Assembly (NCBI RefSeq): GCF_901212495.1
Contig: NZ_CAAKNY010000087.1
Span: forward strand, 3-22,557
DNA from: Collinsella aerofaciens
GTDB lineage: Bacteria > Actinomycetota > Coriobacteriia > Coriobacteriales > Coriobacteriaceae
Direction of reading: 5' to 3'
DNA: 22,555 nt
Shown: positions 13,765-20,909 of the stretch, piece after piece
Layout of the letters: the number at the start of each line of letters is the position of its first letter
Numbering within the stretch: position 1 is the first letter of the stretch
Translations under genes and position numbers: made by a program
Notes under the pieces: model-generated
What the model was told of the DNA's origin: nothing
Database searches by the model: none
Seen by the model: the letters and a program-made list of their open reading frames with translations, nothing else

Positions 13765-15561
13765 GTGTCTGAACAGGCGATTTATGGCGATGCTGCCTGC
13801 TATGGCGTAAGGCTGATCAACCGCTCGGGTAACGGGGCGCTACCGGTCGGCGAACATGACTTTGCCGAGGCCATGGATCGATGCGTGCTGGTCGACAAGA
13901 CCATGTTTATTGCCGATGTCTTGGATGCTGAAGCCTCCGTTGTGGCGTGTTGCCGGCCCGAAGGCTTTGGCAAGAGCATGAACCTGTCGATGCTTAAGGC
14001 TTTTCTCGAGCGATCCACCGTCGGGCAGGTCGATCGGGGCCTGTTTGCTGGTTCCCAGATTTGGGATGCGGGTCGCGAGCGCTATCGGGGTGAGTCCGCC
14101 TGCTACCCTGTGATATCGCTGGACTTTTCTGGCGCCGCGAGGTGCGGTGCCAACGTCGTCGGCATCGTGCGCGACGTTCTTTCGGGTGAGTGCGCTCGCT
14201 TGTTGGCGCTTTTGGAGGCTCCGGATTTACCGCGAGATAAGATGCGCCACATCGAGCGCGTTGCGCGTGGCGTAGCGAGCGCGGACGAGGTCAACTCGGT
14301 GCTCGGCACGCTCATTGAGATGCTGGAGATGGCTTGCGACGAACAGGTTGTGCTGCTCGTTGATGGATACGACGCGGCGTGGTTGAGTCGTTTTGCGATG
14401 AGGGACGCTTCTGGCTCCTGTCCGGCAGAGTTGCTCGAGCGCGTACTGTTTGATGCCATCGCCGCTGCGGGCCATTCGCTACGGTTGACGTGTCTGATGG
14501 GGGAGCGTCCCGGTCCTGCCGAAGCGGCACTTTCTTTGCGCGGGTGTTCGTACTGCATGTCGACGCCGCTTTCGGGACGGTGCGACCGGTGGTATGGCTT
14601 TTCAGATGACGAGGTTCAGACTCTGCTAGGCCATGCTGGACGCGAAGAATACCTGGATGATGCGCGTGAATGGCTCGAGGGGTATCGGCTTGGCAGGACC
14701 TATTGCTCGAGTCCGGCGCGCGTGATCGATTTCTTGAACCGCGGTTGCACGCCGCCGGTGCGGGCCGATTTGTATGGATACGCTGATAGTCTGAGCAGGG
14801 CGGTTGGCGATTGGGATCTCGAGAGGCTTTCGACTCTGTTCGATTTGCTTGAACCGCATGGATGCGTTGAGGCTCCGCTTTGTCTGGGCGCCGTCGAGTC
14901 GAATGACGCTTGCGTCGATGATATTTGGACCGCGTTATACCTGTCCGGCTTCCTCACGACGGATATGGTTGAGGAGTCGGGAAACAGCGCTCGCTCCCGT
15001 GCTTTGCGTCTGCCCAATGGTGAACTTCGTCAGGCGTTGCGTCTCGTGATTATTGAATGGTTTGAGTGCGCCGCCGAGGATGTGCGGGACGTCGATGCGT
15101 TTCGTGACGGGTTGTGTCGCGGGAACGAGGATGCGGTGAGACAGGCACTAGACCGCATCCTGGGAGATGTGGGAATCGGCGCGGTCGAGATGGATTCGCC
15201 GTTGCCATACCACCTGCTGTTGCAAGGGCTCTGCTTTGGTATGCCGGGGTATGCCAATCCGTCATCCAATCGAAAGCGCGGGGCGGATCGCTGGGATATC
15301 CAGGTGTTCCCTACGGGAAGGATGCTCGATGTGGCCGATACCCTCGGCATGCTCGACGAACGTCCGCTTGTCACTATGAACATGATGTGTGACCCCGGTG
15401 TGGACGCGCTTGGTCTGGAGCTGCTGGCGGTTCAGGCACTGCTCGACATCGAACGTGACGACATCGACAAGATTCGCGTGCCACGACCAGGTATCGGCCG
15501 CGTGCGGTGGGGCTTTGGCTTTGACGGGCAGCGTGTGGCAGCGGTGTGCCAGCGGCTGTAG
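13765..15561 (+). CDS. AAA-ATPase-like / PD-(D/E)XK family protein, diverged
   Basis: 598 aa. The N-terminus matches the AAA-ATPase-like family common in gut anaerobes: LPVGEHDFAEAMDRCVLVDKTMFI (26-49), then Walker A CRPEGFGKSMNLSML (63-77). Walker B is VVLLVDGYDAAW (195-206), where family members usually read L-I-D-E-Y-D; the catalytic Glu is Gly here. The C-terminal part has remnants of the family's PD-(D/E)XK nuclease-like domain (GADRWDIQVFP, GRVRWGFGFDGQRVAAV), but the E-x-K core strand is not recognisable. ATP hydrolysis and nuclease activity are therefore both doubtful. It starts with GTG at 13765, supported by AGGGAG 8 nt upstream; no ATG lies before the conserved region. It ends 20 bp from a convergent glycosyltransferase gene. 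The function of this family is unknown. Confidence 0.75.
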   Translation: MSEQAIYGDAACYGVRLINRSGNGALPVGEHDFAEAMDRCVLVDKTMFIADVLDAEASVVACCRPEGFGKSMNLSMLKAFLERSTVGQVDRGLFAGSQIWDAGRERYRGESACYPVISLDFSGAARCGANVVGIVRDVLSGECARLLALLEAPDLPRDKMRHIERVARGVASADEVNSVLGTLIEMLEMACDEQVVLLVDGYDAAWLSRFAMRDASGSCPAELLERVLFDAIAAAGHSLRLTCLMGERPGPAEAALSLRGCSYCMSTPLSGRCDRWYGFSDDEVQTLLGHAGREEYLDDAREWLEGYRLGRTYCSSPARVIDFLNRGCTPPVRADLYGYADSLSRAVGDWDLERLSTLFDLLEPHGCVEAPLCLGAVESNDACVDDIWTALYLSGFLTTDMVEESGNSARSRALRLPNGELRQALRLVIIEWFECAAEDVRDVDAFRDGLCRGNEDAVRQALDRILGDVGIGAVEMDSPLPYHLLLQGLCFGMPGYANPSSNRKRGADRWDIQVFPTGRMLDVADTLGMLDERPLVTMNMMCDPGVDALGLELLAVQALLDIERDDIDKIRVPRPGIGRVRWGFGFDGQRVAAVCQRL

Positions 15562-15581
15562 GGGCGGGCGAAAGTCCCTTA

Positions 15582-16601
15582 CTATCCCGCGTCCTTCATG
15601 GGCGGCATGGGCTTCCAGTTGGGATCCCTGATGATCTTGCGGGCGTCTTTCATGCCGCGGCGCAGCGCCGGAATACCGGTCTTAAAGCATTTGTCGACCG
15701 CAGCCAAGCGGATGAACTCTTTGCAGAAGGTCGCGGCGTTGCCCAAACGGAACAGTACAGGGTGGTAGTCACCGTAGATCTGCATATAGCGAGCGAGGAA
15801 GCCTCGGTTGCGCATGATGTAGTAGCGGTTGGTGTCGCTCGTGGAGTTGAGTTGGCGCTTGCCGGCGATATCCCAGTTGGAGACGGCGCGTGCGCGCTTG
15901 AGCACCACGTCGGCGACCACGGCGGCGGGGAAGTGCTGGCTGGCGACATAGCCGTAACAGGCGTCGTCGCCATAGATGAAGAAGCGCGCGTCGGGCAGGC
16001 CGATCTTGTCGACTACGCGACGGGAGAACAGGCCGCCCTCAAAGCACAGCTGGTTCATGGCGCGGTAGCCCTTGGGACCCAAATCCCACTTGGCGATGGG
16101 GTTGGGGATACCGAGCGAAAGGATGAGCTGGTACTGCCAAAAGAAGGCGCCGCCGTCGAAGTCTAGGCGCGAGCCCTGGATGACGTCGTAACGGTCGGTC
16201 CACTTGGCCAGGCGCTCGATGCCCTCCGGGATGACGAGCACGTCGTCGTCCATGACCCAGAACCACTGGGCCCCCAGATCGTAGGCGCACTTGGTTCCAG
16301 CGGAGAAGCCGCCCGCGCCGCCGCCGTTTTCGAGTTGCGGTGCGTAGATGACGCGGTCGGTGCCTCCCTTTGCATCGGGCTGGTCAGCGTCGATGCCCCA
16401 CAGGTTGGCCAAGCGCTCGTTGAATGCGGTGCACATGGCCTCGGTCTCGCGCGAATTCTCGTTATCGACGATCACGATGCGCCAGGGCGCGGCCGTGAGC
16501 TCGGTCATAGAGTCGAACAGGTTGGCCAAGAGCTCCTGGCGCTTGTACGTAACGACAACGATGGCGAGCTTATCGATGGGGGCGGGAAGGGTGGAAGGCA
16601 T
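15582..16601 (-). CDS. Family 2 glycosyltransferase, galactofuranosyltransferase-like
   Basis: 339 aa. The GT-A fold is visible: AIVVVTYKRQELLANLFDSM (13-32), VIVDNENS (43-50), the conserved NGGGAGGFSAG (92-102), the metal-binding WVMDDD (115-120) and FFIYGDDACYG (207-217). The GGAGGF plus WxMDDD plus FIYGDD combination resembles GlfT-type galactofuranosyltransferases and related rhamnosyltransferases; the sugar cannot be fixed from sequence alone. It acts on the cytoplasmic side, in cell-wall or capsular polysaccharide synthesis. The start at 16601 has AAAGGA upstream; an upstream frame to 16700 lacks family sequence. It lies downstream of the acyltransferase pseudogene on the same strand, with 156 bp between. 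Confidence 0.85.
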   Translation of the reverse strand: MPSTLPAPIDKLAIVVVTYKRQELLANLFDSMTELTAAPWRIVIVDNENSRETEAMCTAFNERLANLWGIDADQPDAKGGTDRVIYAPQLENGGGAGGFSAGTKCAYDLGAQWFWVMDDDVLVIPEGIERLAKWTDRYDVIQGSRLDFDGGAFFWQYQLILSLGIPNPIAKWDLGPKGYRAMNQLCFEGGLFSRRVVDKIGLPDARFFIYGDDACYGYVASQHFPAAVVADVVLKRARAVSNWDIAGKRQLNSTSDTNRYYIMRNRGFLARYMQIYGDYHPVLFRLGNAATFCKEFIRLAAVDKCFKTGIPALRRGMKDARKIIRDPNWKPMPPMKDAG

Positions 16602-16757
16602 GGGGCAAAATATCCTTTCACGCGCGGCAGACATGCGCCGCACGGAAGCTATCGAATACGTCCATTGGACGGCACCTATTGTAAAGGGTCGCTGCGCCAT
16701 GTTGGCAGGGTTTGGATAAAACGCAGGAACCTGCCATGGGCGTGGCGACTGCGTTAC
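16602..16757. other. Intergenic region upstream of the GlfT-like gene
   Basis: It contains the inverted repeats GGCAGG (16704-16709) with CCTGCC (16730-16735) and a GCGGC/GCCGC pair near 16626-16643. Neither is followed by a T-tract, so these are weak structural signals. I see no small gene here. Confidence 0.3.
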
Positions 16758-17902
16758 TTAACGTTGATGTGTTGATTGCTGCTTGAGGCTACGAGCGATA
16801 AGGCTTCTAGCTGCATCGATGATGAGTAGAGTCAGCGCAAAGACGATGCTGATGGCCGTACCGGTGACGATGTATATGGCTGCCGGATTGTTTGCGCTGG
16901 CCAGTATGTTTGCAAGCGTCGTGTTGAATACCGGACGCCAAAGGCTGCTGGTGAGCGATTGCATCACGTAGAAGCCAAGCGTGGCGGCAGATAGGGTGAC
17001 GATTGCGTTTTCGACGCGAGGATGGTTCGATTTATTGTCGCGGGTTGCCGCAAAGAGCAGGGACGCGGCAGCGAGGGCAAACGAGACAATCGAGGTCGAC
17101 TTATAGGAAAGCGTTGTCATTGTCGACAGATTTCCGGTTGCGGAGAGTGCTGCTTCCAGGGCGATTGCGATAATTAAAACTGCTGCAAGCGATCGTTTGG
17201 CTACGATGCGCGCTTTGCGCGGCTTTGTCGTCCCGGTGTAGTCACGGAGCAGCCCGCCCATCAAAAACGCTATAACGTAGGTGACGGCGCTCATGATCTT
17301 TTGGAGCCAAGAAAACTCACCGCTGTTTACCGAGCTCTGTGCCGCTAGATAACCATTGATAATAAAAACGAGGACACCGACGGCGACGACTGCTATTGTG
17401 TAACTTTTCTTGCTGAGCTGGTTTTTAGTCAGCCCAAACAACGGCGCCATGCAGACCGTGGCGGCGTAGACCCAGATAAACTCGATGCCCAACGTGAGCC
17501 AACCGACTCGTGCAGGGAGATTTCAGGCAGGGGATAGACGTATATCGAAACAAACAGGCAAGCTGCGCAATAAAAGAGCGTGGGTAAGACGATTTTCTTG
17601 AGGCGCCTAAGCGATTTGAGCGTGAGGTCCTGCGCGGATGACCCGTTTTGGAGGGCACGAATCGCCGAAGGGACAAGGAAGTACCCCGAGATCATAAAGA
17701 AGACCTCGTTGGCCCAACAGCCCAGCAGGTTGATGAAGCCGAGCACGCCGGAGTAAGGGAAGGCGGCGAGCGGCGCGTATTCCGGTAGGCCGGTGCAGAC
17801 GGCTTGGAAGGTCCACTGAAACGTGTGGAACATCGCGATGCCAGCGACCGCCACCAAGCGCAGCGCTTCGATGGAGGTATTTCTGCTTGCTTTGCTGCCC
17901 AT
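16758..17902 (-). pseudogene. Acyltransferase 3 family membrane protein, split by a frameshift
   Basis: The first part (17902 to about 17500) has the family start NTSIEALRLVAVAGIAMFHTF with the conserved Arg and His, and NEVFFMISGYFL. After ...ISLHESVG the frame runs into unrelated sequence and ends at 17429. The next frame picks up with WLTLGIEFIWVYAATV and continues through several hydrophobic segments to the stop at 16758. Joining them restores an integral membrane protein of about 380 aa, normal for O-acyltransferases that modify cell-surface glycans. The frame change lies within 17493-17508 and fits a single-base loss; there is no homopolymer run there. It starts 4 bp after the upstream glycosyltransferase stop, in the same operon. 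A sequencing error cannot be excluded. Confidence 0.85.
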
Positions 17903-17906
17903 CAGG

Positions 17907-19007
17907 CTATTTTCCAGCGCGTGCGTTGTACGAACCAAAGTGCGATGTGATCATTTTTAGAGTTTGCTTGGGCCCCTTGTTCCATACGTTATACAGGCCT
18001 TCGCTCGCGAGGTCCTTGGCGTATGCGCAGTAGCTGATTTTAGGGTTGGCGATGCCCATATACTCGGCATAGAGCTTTTTGGCCGCGGGGGTAACGCGAG
18101 GATTGGCGAATACCAACTCTTGTGGCATGCGTTCGAACATCTTGTGGATGGCCCGCTCGATTTCGGGGTGCCCGTCAATTCCGGTGTGCTCAATCATAAT
18201 GCCCATATAGGTGAAGCCGCGTGTGATTTGCGGTGTCCAGACGGCGGGGTCGGTGACGTTGAGTCGCTCAAGAATATCGACCATGTCATTCCAGCGATTA
18301 AACGGCATCAAGGGGTCACGCTTGGCCAGTGCGGCTGCCTTTTCGGGTGTTTCCTCCCGGTAGCAGTAATACGGCTTGGGCCAGTAAGCGATCGCCTTTG
18401 CCTGGCAGAGCGTTTCGACGAGGAATGGATTGTCGGCCCAGCCTGCACCAGGGATTTCCTTAAACCAGATATTGTTTTGCATTAGGAAGTCGCGACGATA
18501 GATTGCCGACCAAATGGACGGATGATGGGCCAGCAGGTGTGGAGCGTCGTGAATGGTGAACGGTTGCCGGGGTGGATTGATGCGACCGCGATATGCGCAA
18601 TGTAGTTTGACCTCTTGGGGGGTATCGGGGTTGCGAATAATCCAATAAGGGGTCTCAATAATATCGAGCTTGTTCGGATCGCCAAATTCGCGCTTGGCAA
18701 AGGCAAGCATGTCGGAGTACATTCCGGGCTCGATCCAGTCATCGGGTTCGAGGATGGCAATCCAGTCGCCCTTTGCCTCGCGAATGCCCAGATTGCAGGT
18801 TGCGCCGTAACCCTGGTTTGCCTTATCGATCACTCGAACGCGTGAGTCGCGCGCAGCGAAATCTTCCATAATGGCGAGCGAGTTGTCGGTGGATCCGTCG
18901 TTAATGGCGAGGATTTCCAGTTCGATATTCTTTTCGTTTAATAGACTGCCTATAGCCTGAGAAAGATACGGCTCGGCATTGTGGGTGGGCACGATTACGG
19001 TCAGCAT
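17907..19007 (-). CDS. Family 2 glycosyltransferase
   Basis: 366 aa. Classic GT-A family 2: LTVIVPTHNAEPYLSQAIGS (2-21), ILAINDGSTDNS (32-43), ANQGYGATCNLGI (63-75) and the metal-binding ILEPDDWIEPGMY (85-97). Later parts (SIWSAIYRRDFL, GAGWADNPF) match the acceptor half of wall and capsule glycosyltransferases. There is no signal peptide or strong membrane helix; it is cytosolic or peripheral. It is the first gene of the minus-strand glycan group, followed after 4 bp by the acyltransferase. The start at 19007 has AGAGAAAG upstream. Donor and acceptor are unknown. Confidence 0.88.
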   Translation of the reverse strand: MLTVIVPTHNAEPYLSQAIGSLLNEKNIELEILAINDGSTDNSLAIMEDFAARDSRVRVIDKANQGYGATCNLGIREAKGDWIAILEPDDWIEPGMYSDMLAFAKREFGDPNKLDIIETPYWIIRNPDTPQEVKLHCAYRGRINPPRQPFTIHDAPHLLAHHPSIWSAIYRRDFLMQNNIWFKEIPGAGWADNPFLVETLCQAKAIAYWPKPYYCYREETPEKAAALAKRDPLMPFNRWNDMVDILERLNVTDPAVWTPQITRGFTYMGIMIEHTGIDGHPEIERAIHKMFERMPQELVFANPRVTPAAKKLYAEYMGIANPKISYCAYAKDLASEGLYNVWNKGPKQTLKMITSHFGSYNARAGK

Positions 19008-19037
19008 TCAAACACTTTCTCTAGGCGATTTGAGAGG

Positions 19038-19101
19038 ATTATAACTAACTTGCTTTAGCAACGGTTTTCGTTGCATATGCGTGAGAGCGACGAAAACCGT
19101 T
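19038..19101 (-). promoter_or_regulatory. Promoter region of the glycan operon with a perfect inverted repeat
   Basis: On the minus strand a perfect TATAAT (complement of 19038-19043) lies 30 bp before the glycosyltransferase start. The -35 area falls in or beside the small palindrome TTGCT-TT-AGCAA (19050-19061) and the arm of a perfect 12-bp inverted repeat, AACGGTTTTCGT (19060-19071) with ACGAAAACCGTT (19090-19101). There is no T-tract. This looks like an operator. The rest of 19102-19233 holds no gene I can support. Confidence 0.5.
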
Positions 19102-19233
19102 TCGTTGGTCCGCCGTGCTGCCTTGCATAAATCATGACAAGAAAGTGGTTCAAGATAGTGGACTAACTTTGGGTGTCGTATCTTTCTATTGAGTTACGGC
19201 TTGATGGACTGCATGGGTTAATATGCTTGAAAA

Positions 19234-19773
19234 TTAATCTAATTTATAGCACTCTATGTTTGCTTTGATTACTGCTTCAGCAAGTGCGAGGTGCTCTTTG
19301 TGCGAGTTAGTGCTAGCGTTTCTCTCCCATTCGGCTTTATCTTTTTTATCTACGCGTCTTATTACAAAGGGTCTTTCGACAAACTCCGCGGCCACCTCCA
19401 TGAACTCGTCGAAGCTTGTCGTGACTCCTCGGGCATCAATAAACGCATTTTTGCCATCTAGAGTAGCTTGGCAAAATACATGGTGACCCTTCCCGTTGCG
19501 TGATTCGATAATGAATGACTTGTACCCGAGAATCTCTTCGACTTTCAAGGCAAATGCCTGACATGACCCTCGGAGAAGACATCCCGCTGATGTCAGGTGC
19601 TCCTCGCCGTCGTCAATTTGAGGCAAATGGCCATCGTAGTCAATGTCTATGAGATTCGCAAAATCATTGCCATCGCAATAGAATCCCTTGTGTTTTTCAG
19701 TTCCGTGGACAGAACGGTAATCGCTTCGGTCATTATTTCCGGGAAGTGCTTTTGCAGTAGGCTGGTTACTCAT
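19234..19773 (-). CDS. Uncharacterised protein with a candidate Cys-His-Asp triad
   Basis: 179 aa; I do not recognise the family. The central part reads LLRGSCQAFALKVEEILGY (67-84), then NGKGHHVFCQAT (93-104), then KNAFIDARGVT (108-118). A Cys in a helix start (C71), a His on the next strand (H97 or H98) and an Asp on the strand after (D113) are the order and spacing of transglutaminase/papain-like enzymes, so a cysteine protease, peptidase or acyl-transfer activity is conceivable. There is no signal peptide or membrane segment. It lies 105 bp downstream of an FRG-domain gene on the same strand, in AT-richer DNA, and may form a cassette with it. The start at 19773 has GGAGAACC directly upstream. 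Confidence 0.65.
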   Translation of the reverse strand: MSNQPTAKALPGNNDRSDYRSVHGTEKHKGFYCDGNDFANLIDIDYDGHLPQIDDGEEHLTSAGCLLRGSCQAFALKVEEILGYKSFIIESRNGKGHHVFCQATLDGKNAFIDARGVTTSFDEFMEVAAEFVERPFVIRRVDKKDKAEWERNASTNSHKEHLALAEAVIKANIECYKLD

Positions 19774-19799
19774 TGGTTCTCCGTATGGTTGTTGTAGTT

Positions 19800-19827
19800 T
19801 ATATATCTTGTACCAACAAGCATCTAA
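19800..19827 (-). promoter_or_regulatory. Candidate promoter of the Cys-His-Asp protein
   Basis: On the minus strand TTAGAT (complement of 19822-19827) and TATATA (complement of 19800-19805) are 16 bp apart. The spacer contains the inverted repeat CTTGT-N4-ACAAG (19807-19820). This would let the gene be expressed separately from the FRG gene. Confidence 0.4.
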
Positions 19828-19878
19828 CTTAATTGCTCATGGGGACATGGGTCTGAAAAGGGATGACTGACTCGCGTT

Positions 19879-20817
19879 CTATTTAATAGCGATCGTGCCT
19901 TCTGTTAAACACTGCTTTGCGTGGTATTGTTTGTTTTGCGGGGTTCCCGTCTGGCGCTTTAGCAATTCATACCACCCTTTATCTCTTTCTTCGCTCGCCG
20001 CTGGAAATAGATTGTTATGGTTTAGTAACGAGTTGCTAGGGGCATCATCATGGCCGTCGCCTTCAATTCCTAGCATGTTTAGGGCGTTTTTCCTTTGAAT
20101 TTCAATGATTCCCACTATTGCATCCGAATAGTCATAGGCGTCATTTAATCGAGAAACCCAAGCATGCTGTGCCGCCGGTCTTAGGAAGATTGACGATACG
20201 GCCTTTCTTAGGTCAATTGTCGTCATTTCTTCAGTTTTATAGACGCCATTACAACATTTCGTTGATGTGTCCGCCGCATAGAGTAATACATATGCATTTT
20301 CGTTAACAGGATGACCGTCTGACACGGTGGCAAACCAAAGTGCAATCCAGTGATTGTCAACGAGATCTATCATTCTTGTTCGGCATCCGTAGTGCTGAAT
20401 GCAGCCTTCAATAACGTCTTTGTCTGCATCTTCCTGTTCAAGGACTTGCATACGGGCACGTGGGCCAATGAGACACTTGCGAAGGTCTGTACACTGCTTA
20501 ATAATATTAAGGGTCTTTTTGAGATTCTTAATAGCCTCCGTTGTCGTACCGGCGCTATTTTCCCGTTCTCGAGCAATTGATGGCTGTAGGGCGTTCTTAA
20601 AAAGAGAAGGCTGTCCTCTATATAGAATTGTCTTTCCTTCGTTTGCGTACTGGAATCTTGCATATCCTATCAACCGATTGAGTTCATCGCAGCTGTTAAT
20701 CTTGTATAAAGGTATCGTCTGATTTCCAAATTCGTGGGGCATAGGTTGATTCCATTCGTTTTCCCCAAGAAGCGAATCAAATATTAGGGTGTCTGTTCTT
20801 TCGCATTCAATATCCAT
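19879..20817 (-). CDS. FRG-domain protein
   Basis: 312 aa. The FRG-domain signatures are present: ILYRGQP (64-70; family F/Y-R-G-Q), QHYGCRTRMIDLVDNHWIALWFA (141-163; family QHyG.pTRLLDwT.n...ALyFA) and RPAAQHAW (213-220) near the usual R-x-x-x-Q segment. FRG proteins are widespread, often sporadic and often found in phage or defence-linked contexts; their biochemical activity is not settled. There is no signal peptide; it is cytoplasmic. The start at 20817 follows AAAGGA by 6 nt. It is divergent from the amidase gene and upstream of the Cys-His-Asp gene. Lower GC than the suf block suggests acquisition. Confidence 0.85.
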   Translation of the reverse strand: MDIECERTDTLIFDSLLGENEWNQPMPHEFGNQTIPLYKINSCDELNRLIGYARFQYANEGKTILYRGQPSLFKNALQPSIARERENSAGTTTEAIKNLKKTLNIIKQCTDLRKCLIGPRARMQVLEQEDADKDVIEGCIQHYGCRTRMIDLVDNHWIALWFATVSDGHPVNENAYVLLYAADTSTKCCNGVYKTEEMTTIDLRKAVSSIFLRPAAQHAWVSRLNDAYDYSDAIVGIIEIQRKNALNMLGIEGDGHDDAPSNSLLNHNNLFPAASEERDKGWYELLKRQTGTPQNKQYHAKQCLTEGTIAIK

Positions 20818-20909
20818 TGTAAGTCCTTTCTCTATCGTTTATTTAAATATGGGATTGTTTAGTGGATAATCTAACATCGGTGAATGTTCATTTTGACTGG
20901 GGATTCTAT
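20818..20909. promoter_or_regulatory. Divergent promoter region between the FRG gene and the amidase
   Basis: This 92-bp AT-rich segment must hold both promoters. For the FRG gene (minus) TTATCC and TTAAAT are 17 bp apart. For the amidase (plus) TTAAAT and GATAAT are 16 bp apart, using overlapping sequence. Both are weak matches, so exact boxes are uncertain. Confidence 0.35.

Noticed and set aside
16704..16735. Terminator from the GGCAGG/CCTGCC inverted repeat
   Set aside because: The stem is only 6 bp with a 20-nt loop and no T-tract follows on either strand.
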